Assembly (NCBI RefSeq): GCF_014171595.1
Contig: NZ_CP050451.1
Span: forward strand, 5,022,001-5,086,000
Length of the DNA: 64,000 bases
Reading direction: 5' to 3'
Source of the DNA: Massilia sp. Se16.2.3
GTDB lineage: Bacteria > Pseudomonadota > Gammaproteobacteria > Burkholderiales > Burkholderiaceae_D
Of this stretch, positions 1-8,262 are shown piece by piece. How positions within the stretch are numbered: the first letter of the stretch is position 1; every line of letters begins with the position of its first letter. The translations under genes and the position numbers were made by a program. The notes under the pieces are model-generated. The model was not told where the DNA came from. It ran no database searches and saw nothing but the letters and a program-made list of their open reading frames with translations.

Positions 1-1
1 C

Positions 2-478
2 AAGGACACGGCCAAGCGCTTCTTCATCCTGCTCTATTTATTCCTCAAGCGCGTATACGAACACATCGAGGTCGTCTTCATCCGCCACCACACGGCCGCG
101 GCCGAAGTCGACGAGGACGAGTTCTTCCACTCGCGCGAGTCAGGCGGCACCGTTGTCTCTTCGGCCCTGCACCTGCTGCAGAAGGTGATCGGCGAGCGCT
201 ATGCCAGCGCCGACTGGAACGCCTACGTCGCCCAGGCTTCGGACGGCGACAACTGGGACAACGACTCCGTGCTGTGCAAGCAGTTGCTGACCCACGGCAT
301 CATGCCCAAGGTGCAGTACTACACCTATGTCGAAATCACCGACGGGCCGCCGCAGAACCTGTGGGAGCAATATACCGAGGTGGCGGCGCAGCACAGCAAC
401 TTTGCGATGCAGAAGATCGTGACTCCGGCCGACATCTACCCGGTCTTCCGCGAGCTGTTCAAGAAGCAACCAAAATAA
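2..478 (+). CDS. YeaH/YhbH-type (DUF444) protein, C-terminal part
   Basis: This is the 3' part of a gene that begins before the window; the frame is open from base 2. The visible 158 residues include a run with [30 protein letters not shown] and [11 protein letters not shown], typical of the von Willebrand-like C-terminal half of DUF444 (YeaH/YhbH) proteins. In enterobacteria this family is encoded with the PrkA serine kinase (YeaG) and SpoVR (YcgB) and is linked to stationary-phase and stress responses. Here the next gene is spoVR, which supports the call. The exact biochemical role of the family is not known. A prkA gene would be expected upstream, outside the window. Confidence 0.85.
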   Translation, partial: KDTAKRFFILLYLFLKRVYEHIEVVFIRHHTAAAEVDEDEFFHSRESGGTVVSSALHLLQKVIGERYASADWNAYVAQASDGDNWDNDSVLCKQLLTHGIMPKVQYYTYVEITDGPPQNLWEQYTEVAAQHSNFAMQKIVTPADIYPVFRELFKKQPK

Positions 479-593
479 GGCCAGCACATGGACACCCGAT
501 ATCCGATGCAAACGCAAGCAGGGCCGGCAGACCGCCGGCACCACACTTGCGCCGCGCCCGATGTCCGCGGGTCCTCCAACCGATAGGCACGCC

Positions 594-2120
594 ATGCCAG
601 ACGACCATACCAATCCGCGCGCCCTCCCCGAACAGTCCGAATGGACCTTCGACCTGATCGAACAGGCGCACGAAGAAATTCGCCGCGTGGCCAGGAAATT
701 CGGCCTCGACACCTACCCGAACCAGCTCGAGGTCATTACCGCCGAGCAGATGATGGATGCCTACACCTCGGTCGGCATGCCGGTGTCGTATAACCACTGG
801 TCCTTCGGCAAACATTTCCTCACCACTGAGAAGAGCTACAAGCGCGGCCAGATGGGCCTGGCCTACGAGATCGTCATCAACTCGAATCCCTGCATCGCCT
901 ATTTAATGGAGGAGAACAGCCTGACCATGCAGGCGCTGGTGATTGCCCACGCGGCTTACGGCCACAATTCTTTCTTCAAAGGCAACTACCTGTTCCGCAC
1001 CTGGACCGACGCCGAAGCCATCGTCGACTACATGGTGTTCGCCAAGAACTATATTGCCGAATGCGAGCAGCGCTATGGCATCGACGCGGTCGAGGACCTG
1101 CTCGACTCCTGCCACGCGATCCAGAACTATGGGGTCGACCGTTATAAACGTCCGGCCAAGCTGTCGGTGGCACAGGAAGCGGCGCGCCAGAAGGAGCGCG
1201 AGGAGTATGCCCAGTCGCAGGTGAACGCCCTGTGGCGCACGGTGCCCCGGCGCGAGGAGGAAGAGCGCGACACCCCGCCACCGCGCTTTCCAATCGAGCC
1301 CGAGGAAAACCTGCTGTACTTTATAGAGAAGTACGCACCGCTGCTGGAACCCTGGCAGCGCGAACTGGTGCGTATTACCCGCAAGATCTCGCAATACTTC
1401 TATCCGCAGCGCCAGACCCAGGTGATGAACGAAGGCTGGGCCACCTTCTGGCACTACACGATTCTGCAGGAACTATATAAAGAGGGGATCGTTGGCGACG
1501 GCTTCATGCTCGAGTTCCTGCAAAGCCATACGAACGTCGTCTATCAGCCACCTGCGACCAGTCCTTATTATTCGGGCATCAATCCGTATGCCCTCGGTTT
1601 CGCGATGATGAGCGACATACGCCGGATCTGCGAGAACCCGACCGATGAAGACCGCGCCTGGTTCCCGGACATTGCCGGCAGCGACTGGATCAAAACGCTC
1701 GACTTTGCCATGCGTAACTTCAAGGACGAAAGCTTCATTGCCCAGTACCTGTCGCCCAAGCTGATCCGCGACTTCCACTTCTTTGCCGTGCTCGACGACG
1801 ACCGCAGCGACAAATTGACGATTTCGGCCATTCACGACGAAGCCGGCTACCGCTACGTGCGCCAGCAGCTGGCCGAGCAGTACAACATCGGCAACCGCGA
1901 GCCGAACATCCAGGTCTGGCAGGTCAACACCCGCGACGACCGCGCCCTCACCTTGCGCCATACCCAGTTCCAGCGCCGTCCGCTCAACGCCCAGGCCCAG
2001 GAAGTGCTCAAGCATGTCGCTCGCCTGTGGGGCTTCGATGTCCGGCTCGAAACCGTGGACACCAGCGGCCACGTGGTCAGCTTCCTCGACTGCCGACGCG
2101 AAAAGCGCCACCACCGCTAA
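594..2120 (+). CDS. SpoVR family protein (YcgB-like)
   Basis: A 508-residue soluble protein, the usual length for SpoVR/YcgB. The N-terminal region (WTFDLIEQAHEEIRRVARKF, then the TYPNQLEVITAEQMMDAY segment) and the later NEGWATFWHYTI block are family hallmarks. Its role is not biochemically defined; it is named after a Bacillus spore-cortex gene and occurs in many non-sporulating Proteobacteria beside yeaH and prkA. ATG 594 gives an N-terminus that matches family starts better than the in-frame ATG at 561, but neither has a strong Shine-Dalgarno sequence. It lies 115 bp after the DUF444 gene in the same orientation, so co-transcription is likely. A perfect inverted repeat follows the stop codon. 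Confidence 0.88.
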   Translation: MPDDHTNPRALPEQSEWTFDLIEQAHEEIRRVARKFGLDTYPNQLEVITAEQMMDAYTSVGMPVSYNHWSFGKHFLTTEKSYKRGQMGLAYEIVINSNPCIAYLMEENSLTMQALVIAHAAYGHNSFFKGNYLFRTWTDAEAIVDYMVFAKNYIAECEQRYGIDAVEDLLDSCHAIQNYGVDRYKRPAKLSVAQEAARQKEREEYAQSQVNALWRTVPRREEEERDTPPPRFPIEPEENLLYFIEKYAPLLEPWQRELVRITRKISQYFYPQRQTQVMNEGWATFWHYTILQELYKEGIVGDGFMLEFLQSHTNVVYQPPATSPYYSGINPYALGFAMMSDIRRICENPTDEDRAWFPDIAGSDWIKTLDFAMRNFKDESFIAQYLSPKLIRDFHFFAVLDDDRSDKLTISAIHDEAGYRYVRQQLAEQYNIGNREPNIQVWQVNTRDDRALTLRHTQFQRRPLNAQAQEVLKHVARLWGFDVRLETVDTSGHVVSFLDCRREKRHHR

Positions 2121-2139
2121 TCCCTTCGATGCGGCGCTT

Positions 2140-2171
2140 GTACGGACAAGTTTTTGAATACTTGTCCGTAC
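2140..2171. promoter_or_regulatory. perfect 12-bp inverted repeat downstream of spoVR
   Basis: Arms at 2140-2151 (GTACGGACAAGT) and 2160-2171 (ACTTGTCCGTAC) are perfectly complementary around an 8-nt spacer. No T-run follows, so it is a poor intrinsic terminator. A dyad of this size could be a protein operator or a processed RNA 3' end. It starts the 533-bp gap between spoVR and tonB. Confidence 0.6.
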
Positions 2172-2330
2172 GTATTATCCACATTGACGCATATCAAGTA
2201 TTCAGTTTGCCACCACCTTCAGTCGTCCACCCCGCCCCGTCCAGCCCCCTGTTCTGTTAGCTAGCGAACGCTCAGCTCAGCCAAAACTGGCTATAGTTTG
2301 CAAAAAGCTCAGCATTGCACTATATGATAT

Positions 2331-2369
2331 TTGCCACTTGGCAAAATCAGCGTGCATAATTTGGCAAAA
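2331..2369. promoter_or_regulatory. TTGCCA-CT-TGGCAA palindrome plus TTGGCAAAA half-site
   Basis: Inside the AT-rich gap before tonB, 2331-2344 reads TTGCCA CT TGGCAA, a perfect dyad. The motif TTGGCAAAA occurs at 2338-2346 and again at 2361-2369, a 23-bp spacing (about two helical turns). A related TTTGCAAAA lies near 2297. The arrangement looks like an operator for a dimeric regulator controlling the tonB operon, but the regulator is unknown and no Fur-like box was recognised. Confidence 0.4.
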
Positions 2370-2536
2370 GGGCAGCCCTCACCTCATGTTCTACAGAAGT
2401 GCAAGTAACACCGTGCAATCTTGTAATTTTGTTTAGAATTAGACCGCGCTTTTTTGCACAGCAGGAGTGCATCCGGATGAGCTGTATTGCCTGTTTTTAC
2501 AGGCATTTACGGGGGTTTCGGAGGCTCAAAAATACC

Positions 2537-2564
2537 TGTGCAAAAATTAATTCGTAGGTATAAT
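2537..2564 (+). promoter_or_regulatory. putative sigma-70 promoter of the tonB operon
   Basis: A consensus -10 hexamer TATAAT lies at 2559-2564. A weak -35 candidate TGTGCA (2537-2542) is 16 bp upstream. Transcription would start about 80 bp before the tonB ATG. The rest of 2172-2640 is AT-rich and holds no convincing gene. Confidence 0.5.
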
Positions 2565-2653
2565 TCGCCGATGTCCCGGATGCGGCCTTGTCTTTTCGTC
2601 GTGTTTTGTGGGTTTAGTAGCAACAAAAAGAGTTGGTATTGGAGAAAGCAGGC

Positions 2654-3316
2654 ATGAATTTTTCACATGAGAAGGAACCGGGGAAGAATCTCACTGGTAT
2701 CACCATTGTGGTCCTGTTGCACGTCCTGGTCGCCTGGGGGATCATCAATGGTCTCGGTACGAAGGTGATCTCGAAAGTACAGGAAGCAGTGGAAACGAAG
2801 TTGATCGAGGAGGTGAAGCCGCCTCCACCGCCCGAAACTCCACCACCGCCACCACCGCCGGAAATGAAGGCCCCGCCGCCTCCATTCATCCCGCCGGTCG
2901 AGGTACAGGTAACGCCACCGCCGCCGTCGCCGACTGCCATCGCCGCAACGACGAGCACGCCGCCACCGACGACCAGCCTGACTCCACCAGCCCCACCGGC
3001 ACCGGCAGCTCAGCCTAGCCCGGCGGCAGGTCCGAGCCGTACCCCGGCAGTGGCCGACTTCAGCACCTGCGCGAAGCCGGAATACCCGAAAGCCTCGGCA
3101 CGTAACGAAGAAGAAGGCACAACCACGATCTCGTTCCTGATTGGCGTCGATGGTCGCATGGTCGATTCCAAGATCACGAAATCGAGTGGTTCGCGTGATC
3201 TGGACCGCGCAGCGCAGCAGGCTATCGGCAAGTGCCGCTTCAAACCGGCAATGGTCAATGGTCAGCCTGAACAGGCATGGGTCCCAGTACAGTACGTCTG
3301 GTCGCTGGAACAATAA
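2654..3316 (+). CDS. tonB: TonB energy transducer
   Basis: A 220-residue inner-membrane protein that transmits proton-motive energy from ExbB-ExbD to outer-membrane TonB-dependent receptors. It has a short cytoplasmic N-terminus, one membrane segment (about residues 16-33), then a long Pro-rich linker (about 55-125, many PPPPP and PPAP runs) that spans the periplasm. The C-terminal TonB domain follows, with CAKPEYPKASARNEEEG and a final VQYVW strand. ATG 2654 is preceded by GGAG at 2641-2644. It is the first gene of a tonB-exbB-exbD-exbD cluster. The AT-rich upstream region probably carries its regulation. Confidence 0.93.
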   Translation: MNFSHEKEPGKNLTGITIVVLLHVLVAWGIINGLGTKVISKVQEAVETKLIEEVKPPPPPETPPPPPPPEMKAPPPPFIPPVEVQVTPPPPSPTAIAATTSTPPPTTSLTPPAPPAPAAQPSPAAGPSRTPAVADFSTCAKPEYPKASARNEEEGTTTISFLIGVDGRMVDSKITKSSGSRDLDRAAQQAIGKCRFKPAMVNGQPEQAWVPVQYVWSLEQ

Positions 3317-3401
3317 CCGAGACAGAAGATCGTCTCACAACTGTGATTTTCGTTGTCAATTAGATCAGCGAACTGTCTATTTTTATATTTCTGGAGGAAG
3401 C

Positions 3402-4346
3402 ATGTTTAAGAATACCCGTTTGTCCGCTGTCCTGGCGGCAGTCCTGTTCTCGGTTACGGCAGCAGCGGCCCTGGTCTCGGCACCAGCCTTCGCTGACGCA
3501 CCGGCAGCAGGCGCAGCAGCTCCGGCAGACGCAGCAGCAGCCCCGGTCGCTGACGCAGCAGCAGCTCCGGCCGCTGACGCAGCAGCCGCTCCTGCAGCCG
3601 AAGGCGCTGCCGCTCCGGCCGCAGCCGGCGCCAAGGAAGAAGTCAAGAACCCGTACGGCTTCTCGGCCATGTGGGAAGAAGGCGACTTCGTCAACAAGGG
3701 CACCATCATCATCCTGTCGATCATGTCGATGGGTTCGTGGTACATCATCATCACCAAGCTGATCGACCAGTCGAAGATCATGCGCCAGTCGAAGGAAGTT
3801 TCCCAGAAATTCTGGAAAGCCAACTCGATCGCTGCTGGTTCGGCTACCCTGAAAGAAGGCTCGCCATTCCGCTTCATCGCTGAAACCGGCACCAAGGCAA
3901 CCCAGCACCACGACGGCGCCCTGCTCGAGCAGATCGACCTGTCGACCTGGGTGACCATGCAGATCCAGCGCGCCGTGGACCGCGTCCAGTCGCGCCTGCA
4001 AGATGGCCTGTCGTTCCTGGCAACCGTTGGTTCGACCTCGCCGTTCATCGGTCTGTTCGGTACCGTCTGGGGCATCTACAACGCGCTGACCAACATCGGT
4101 ATGTCGGGTAACGCGTCGATCGACAAAGTGGCAGGCCCAGTGGGTGAAGCACTGATCATGACCGCCTTCGGTCTGTTCGTTGCAGTTCCTGCGGTCCTGG
4201 GTTACAACTGGCTGGTTCGCCGCAACAAGTCGGCAATGGAAGATGTCCGTTCGTTCAGCGCCGACGTGCACTCGGTCCTGATCTCGGGCGCGATGACCAC
4301 CTCCGAAGCTGCCCGTGCTGCCGCCGGCGCTAAAAAGATTGGATAA
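3402..4346 (+). CDS. exbB: ExbB / MotA-TolQ-ExbB proton channel subunit
   Basis: A 314-residue proton-channel subunit that works with ExbD to energise TonB. A cleavable-looking signal sequence (residues 1-27, ending APAFA) is followed by an Ala/Pro-rich stretch (about 28-80) with repeated ADAAAAP units. The conserved three-helix core comes next: a membrane segment near residue 105, then FLATVGSTSPFIGLFGTVWG (near 205-225) and a last helix with AFGLFVAVPAV. The signal peptide plus low-complexity periplasmic extension makes it longer than E. coli ExbB (about 244 residues). ATG 3402 has a strong GGAGG at 3393-3397. ExbD follows 3 nt after its stop, so they are translationally close. Confidence 0.92.
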   Translation: MFKNTRLSAVLAAVLFSVTAAAALVSAPAFADAPAAGAAAPADAAAAPVADAAAAPAADAAAAPAAEGAAAPAAAGAKEEVKNPYGFSAMWEEGDFVNKGTIIILSIMSMGSWYIIITKLIDQSKIMRQSKEVSQKFWKANSIAAGSATLKEGSPFRFIAETGTKATQHHDGALLEQIDLSTWVTMQIQRAVDRVQSRLQDGLSFLATVGSTSPFIGLFGTVWGIYNALTNIGMSGNASIDKVAGPVGEALIMTAFGLFVAVPAVLGYNWLVRRNKSAMEDVRSFSADVHSVLISGAMTTSEAARAAAGAKKIG

Positions 4347-4349
4347 ATC

Positions 4350-4778
4350 ATGGGTATGAGTGTCGGCTCCGATAGCGGAGATGAAGATGCCGTGATGTCA
4401 GAGATCAACACGACGCCGCTTGTCGACATCATGTTGGTTCTCCTGATCATCTTCCTGATTACCAGCCCAGTGGTCCTGCAGCTGAAAAAGGTGACTCTGC
4501 CGGCGGAAGTCAACCAGGTCACCAAGACCGCGCCGGAAGACATCAATATCACCGTCAATAAAGACGGCGAAATGTACTGGAACCAGCGCCGCATCGCGAA
4601 TACGGACGAATTGTTCAAGTTCTTCGCGGAGCAGTCGGTGAAACAGCCGCAGCCTGCAGTGAAAGTTCGTGGCGACCAGGAAACCCGCTACGAAGCCATT
4701 GGCCGGGTGATCTATACGGCACAGCGTGCCGGGGTGCAGAAGGTCGGTTTCATCATCGAACCGCCTGACAAGATGTAA
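4350..4778 (+). CDS. exbD: ExbD/TolR family biopolymer transporter, first copy
   Basis: A 142-residue protein with a short cytoplasmic N-terminus, the conserved MSEINTTPLVDIMLVLLIIF motif carrying the membrane-embedded Asp needed for proton use, one transmembrane helix (about residues 23-45), and a periplasmic domain ending VGFIIEPPDKM. It forms the proton channel with ExbB. Its ATG is 3 nt after the exbB stop. A second ATG two codons on (MGMS) could also be used. Confidence 0.92.
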   Translation: MGMSVGSDSGDEDAVMSEINTTPLVDIMLVLLIIFLITSPVVLQLKKVTLPAEVNQVTKTAPEDINITVNKDGEMYWNQRRIANTDELFKFFAEQSVKQPQPAVKVRGDQETRYEAIGRVIYTAQRAGVQKVGFIIEPPDKM

Positions 4779-4865
4779 CAGCCTGACATGGGCTGATCAA
4801 GCCGCAGCGTCGGACGCAAATCCGGCGCTGCCACTTGCACCCCAGTTATTTGAAAAGGAAACACC

Positions 4866-5297
4866 ATGGGTATGAACGTAGGTTCAGGCTCCGCCAAGGC
4901 AGCCGATCCGGAACCGATGATGGAAATGAACATGACGCCGTTGATCGACGTCCTGCTCGTTCTGATCATTATGCTGATTATCACGATTCCGAAGCAAAAC
5001 CACTCGGTCAATCTGAACATGCCAGTCGGTCCTTCGCCACCACAGGTCACTGAACCAGTTGTCGTCACCATCGACGTCGACTTCGACGGTACCGTGTCGT
5101 GGAACGGCCAGGTTGTTCCAGACCGGGCGACGCTGGAAGCCAAGATGAACGAAGTGGCAGCCCAAGCCGAACAGCCGGAAGTGCACCTGCGTCCGAACAA
5201 GCTGGTCGAGTACAAGGTTGTCGCCGGTGTCATGGCGACCGCACAGCGCCTCGGCGTGACGAAGATCGGCATGGTCGGTAACGAGCAGTTCCAGTAA
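4866..5297 (+). CDS. exbD: ExbD/TolR family biopolymer transporter, second copy
   Basis: A 143-residue paralogue of the preceding ExbD, with the same layout: N-terminal MEMNMTPLIDVLLVLIIM with the channel Asp, one membrane helix, and a periplasmic domain. The linker and periplasmic part differ clearly from the first copy, so this is an old duplication rather than a recent repeat. Tandem exbD1-exbD2 is known from Xanthomonas Ton systems, where the second copy is needed only for some substrates. AAGGAA lies at 4855-4860 before ATG 4866. It is separated from the first exbD by 87 bp. Confidence 0.9.
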   Translation: MGMNVGSGSAKAADPEPMMEMNMTPLIDVLLVLIIMLIITIPKQNHSVNLNMPVGPSPPQVTEPVVVTIDVDFDGTVSWNGQVVPDRATLEAKMNEVAAQAEQPEVHLRPNKLVEYKVVAGVMATAQRLGVTKIGMVGNEQFQ

Positions 5298-5315
5298 TCG
5301 CACCACGCTAGACCA

Positions 5316-5340
5316 ACACGGCAGGGTTTCCCTGCCGTGT
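5316..5340 (+). terminator. hairpin between exbD2 and the TPR gene
   Basis: Perfect 11-bp stem ACACGGCAGGG / CCCTGCCGTGT around a TTT loop, followed by CCATTTTC. The U-tract is weak, so it may reduce rather than stop transcription into the next gene. Confidence 0.6.
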
Positions 5341-5365
5341 CCATTTTCAAAGAGGATTTTCCACG

Positions 5366-6595
5366 ATGAGCAAATTCCGTCTCGCACACCTCGGCCTCGC
5401 ATTGGCCGCCCTCGGCTTCACCGCAGCAGCTCCGATCGTCGGCATGGCTCCCGCCCACGCGGCAGAAACCCTGCGCCCCGAAGTCGGCCGCCCACTGCAG
5501 GCAGCCCAGGCATTGATGAAACAGGGCAAGCACAAGGACGCCCTGGCAAAACTGCGCGAAGCGGACAAGGTTTCCGGTAAAACAGCCAACGAAAGCTACC
5601 TGATCGAGCGCGTGCGCGCTGCTGCCGCCTCCTCGGCCGGCGACTACGGCACCGCTGCCAACGCTTTCGAAGCCCTGCTCGCCTCGGGCAAGCTGTCGGC
5701 AGCCGAACGCGGCCAGTTCTCGGAAGGCCTGATCGGCATCTACATGCGCGGCGGCGAACTGAACAAGGCGAACGAAGCGATCCTGCGCCAACTGAAGAAT
5801 GGCGACGATCCGAAGCTGCGCGCCTATCTGCTGCAGAACTATTACAAGCAGGGCAATACCGCCGCCCTGGAAAACGAGCTGCGTAACGCCGAGAAATCGG
5901 GCCGCATGACCGAAGACCAGCTCGGCATGCTGGCGAACATCCAGCTCAAGAAGAACGACAAGACCGGTTACGTCAACACCATCGAAAAGCTGGCCGCCAA
6001 CTATCCGAAGGCCCAGTACTGGAACGACCTGCTGAACCGCGTCCAGGGCAAGCCCGGGTTCTCGGGCCGCCTGTCGGTCGACCTGTACCGCCTGAAGCTG
6101 GCCAACAACCTGCTCAAGAAGCCGAGCGAGTTCATGGAAATGGCCCAGCTGGTGCTGCAGGCGAAAGCACCGGCGGAAGCCCTCAAAGTCATCGACAAGG
6201 GCTACAAGGCTGGCGCCCTGGGCACCGGTCCCGACGCCGCGCGCCACCAGCGCCTGAAAGACCTGGCCGAGAAGAACCTGGCCGAGCAGAACAAGACCAT
6301 CGCCGCCCTGGAAGCCGAGTACACGGCCGCCAAGGACAACGACGGTCTCGTCGCCCTCGGTTACAGCCTGGTGCAGTCGGGCCAGGCCGACAAGGGTCTG
6401 AAGATGATGGAAAACGCCATCAAGGCCGACAACCTGCGCTACGCTGACGAAGCCAAGCTGCGCCTGGGCGAAGCCTACGCCGCGGCTGGCAAGAAGCAGC
6501 AGGCGATCAGCACCCTGCGCGGCGTCAGCGGCAAGGAAGGCACCGCCGAGCTGGCCCGCTACTGGATCATGGCGATCAACAAGCCACTGGCCTGA
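5366..6595 (+). CDS. periplasmic tetratricopeptide-repeat protein of the Ton cluster
   Basis: A 409-residue protein with a signal peptide (residues 1 to about 32, ending APAHAAE). The remainder is a helical solenoid of Ala/Lys/Leu-rich repeats of TPR type (for example ALMKQGKHKDALAKLREAD near 50 and YAAAGKKQQAISTLRG near the end). No catalytic motif was seen. It is encoded just after exbD2 in the same direction and is probably a periplasmic partner or scaffold linked to TonB function. That link is inference from position only. GAGG precedes the ATG. A strong terminator follows the gene. Confidence 0.75.
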   Translation: MSKFRLAHLGLALAALGFTAAAPIVGMAPAHAAETLRPEVGRPLQAAQALMKQGKHKDALAKLREADKVSGKTANESYLIERVRAAAASSAGDYGTAANAFEALLASGKLSAAERGQFSEGLIGIYMRGGELNKANEAILRQLKNGDDPKLRAYLLQNYYKQGNTAALENELRNAEKSGRMTEDQLGMLANIQLKKNDKTGYVNTIEKLAANYPKAQYWNDLLNRVQGKPGFSGRLSVDLYRLKLANNLLKKPSEFMEMAQLVLQAKAPAEALKVIDKGYKAGALGTGPDAARHQRLKDLAEKNLAEQNKTIAALEAEYTAAKDNDGLVALGYSLVQSGQADKGLKMMENAIKADNLRYADEAKLRLGEAYAAAGKKQQAISTLRGVSGKEGTAELARYWIMAINKPLA

Positions 6596-6621
6596 TCTCC
6601 GGCAAGCACTTGCCCATGAAA

Positions 6622-6651
6622 CGCCGCCTGTTCGCAGGCGGCGTTTTTTTT
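6622..6651 (+). terminator. intrinsic terminator of the tonB cluster
   Basis: Perfect 9-bp stem CGCCGCCTG / CAGGCGGCG closed by a TTCG tetraloop and followed by eight Ts (6644-6651). Confidence 0.9.
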
Positions 6652-6660
6652 CCAGCCGCG

Positions 6661-7020
6661 ATTTCTCCACCAACCGTAGGGTAGGCGGCTCCACCCGAAC
6701 GCACGATGACCTGCTCCTTATGCGCTGCCTACGCGTTCAACGCATACATGCAAGTCGGGCCGCCGGCCGGATGCCGGGCTTGAACGCGTGGGCGGCATTT
6801 TCGCAACCGACCATCAAGCTCCGCGCTAGTGCAGCTCACCCCTACCTCCACGACGCAGGGTAGGCGGCTCCACCCGAACGCACGGTGACCTGCTCCTTAT
6901 GCGCCGCCTACGCGTTCAACACACACATGCAAGTCGGGCCGCCGGCCTGCATGCCGGGCTTGAACGCGTGGGCGGCGTTTGCGCAGCCGGGTATCACGCT
7001 CCCGGGTGGAGCCGCTCACC
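6661..7020. repeat. tandem duplication of a ~180-bp noncoding unit with internal hairpin
   Basis: Two diverged copies (about 6661-6840 and 6841-7020) lie head to tail between the TPR gene and ribF. They share the core from GGGTAGGCGGCTCCACCC to GAACGCGTGGGCGGC, then a weaker match to GCTCACC. Each holds a long imperfect inverted repeat: in copy 2 the arms are 6902-6919 and 6960-6977, differing at about one position. No convincing gene lies in 6596-7196. Confidence 0.75.
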
Positions 7021-7196
7021 TTGCGAATGCCCTGGCATGCCAAGCTTTGCATGCTGCAATCACCCAGCAGCCCTGGCAAACTGGCAACGAATGCCCCCTC
7101 CTCTCTCCGCATTGCAACAAGCCTTTACCGTATAATCAAGGTTTCGCCCCACGGCGTGGTCGCTTGCTTCACCCGCCCGGCATTCTGGAACAACCA

Positions 7197-8231
7197 ATGA
7201 AGGTATTTCGCGGACTTCCCAACGACGCGGCGCGTGCTCCCTGTGCTCTGACGATCGGCAACTTCGATGGTGTCCACCGCGGGCACCAGGCGTTGCTGGC
7301 GCGCGTGCGCAATGCGGCCGACGCGCTTGGGCTGGAAGCGGCCGTGATGACCTTCGAGCCGCATCCGCGCGAATACTTCGCCCAGCGTAGCGGCGACCTG
7401 TCGCGGGCGCCGGCACGCATTGCCAACCTGCGCGACAAGCTGGAAGACCTGGCCGAGGCCGGCATCGACCGCGTCATCGTCGAGCATTTCAACGAACAGT
7501 TCGCTTCGATTTCCCCCGAGGACTTCGTCAGCCGCGTGCTGGTCGGCGGCCTGCACGTGAAATGGCTGATGGTCGGCGACGATTTCTGCTACGGCGCCAG
7601 GCGCGCCGGCAATGTCGCGATGCTGATGGAAGCCGGCCGCCGCCATGGTTTCCATGTCGAGACCCTGCCGACGGTGCGCGAAGGCGACCAGCGCATCTCG
7701 TCCTCGGCCGTGCGTGCGGCCCTGGCCGCGGGCGAACTGGAAGCCACCGGCGCCCTGCTCGGCCACCCGTATGCGATGTCCGGCCACGTGATCCACGGTG
7801 CCAAGCTCGGCCGTACGCTCGGCTTCCCGACCCTGAACCTGCGCGTCGCACACCGCCCGGCCGTGCATGGCATCTTCGTGGTGCAGGTGCATGGCTTGGC
7901 CGACACGCCGCTGCCGGCCGTGGCCAGCCTGGGCGTGCGTCCTACCGTCGAGGACGCCGGCCGCATGCTGCTCGAAGTCCATGTATTCGACTACGACCGT
8001 CCCTGCTACGGCAAGCTGGTGCGCGTCGAGTTCACGGAAAAACTGCGCGACGAGGAAAAGTACGTCGACCTCGACACGCTCACCAATGCCATTCACCGCG
8101 ACGCCGAGCAGGGCGCGCCTGGTTCGCCCGCCCGACCTGCGCGGCACTCCGCGTGCCGGCGCCCTGACCGCCACCGACCGAATTTGACGCCGGCCCCGAC
8201 CCTCCCGCGTCGCGCTGCCGGAAACCGGTAG
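7197..8231 (+). CDS. ribF: bifunctional riboflavin kinase / FAD synthetase (3' end frameshifted?)
   Basis: Makes FMN from riboflavin and then FAD. The N-terminal FAD synthetase domain has [12 protein letters not shown] (near residues 22-33) and [10 protein letters not shown]; the C-terminal flavokinase has [12 protein letters not shown] and [13 protein letters not shown] 7197 gives the expected N-terminus, so longer upstream starts in the repeat region are rejected. The last part (from about 8115) turns into a Pro/Arg-rich tail. The frame one base back continues with RAWFAR and ends at 8167, closer to family C-termini. Restoring one G in the GGG run near 8111 would join them. The enzyme core is intact either way. 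Confidence 0.88.
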   Translation: MKVFRGLPNDAARAPCALTIGNFDGVHRGHQALLARVRNAADALGLEAAVMTFEPHPREYFAQRSGDLSRAPARIANLRDKLEDLAEAGIDRVIVEHFNEQFASISPEDFVSRVLVGGLHVKWLMVGDDFCYGARRAGNVAMLMEAGRRHGFHVETLPTVREGDQRISSSAVRAALAAGELEATGALLGHPYAMSGHVIHGAKLGRTLGFPTLNLRVAHRPAVHGIFVVQVHGLADTPLPAVASLGVRPTVEDAGRMLLEVHVFDYDRPCYGKLVRVEFTEKLRDEEKYVDLDTLTNAIHRDAEQGAPGSPARPARHSACRRPDRHRPNLTPAPTLPRRAAGNR

Positions 8232-8262
8232 CCACTCCCGAATTTCCTTACCGAAGAAACAT

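Noticed and set aside
4712..6694. A 660-codon frame antisense to exbD2 and the TPR gene
   Set aside because: No recognisable domain, and it crosses two clear plus-strand genes and a terminator.
6885..7196. N-terminal extension of RibF
   Set aside because: It would be translated from the duplicated noncoding repeat; ATG 7197 gives the normal family N-terminus.
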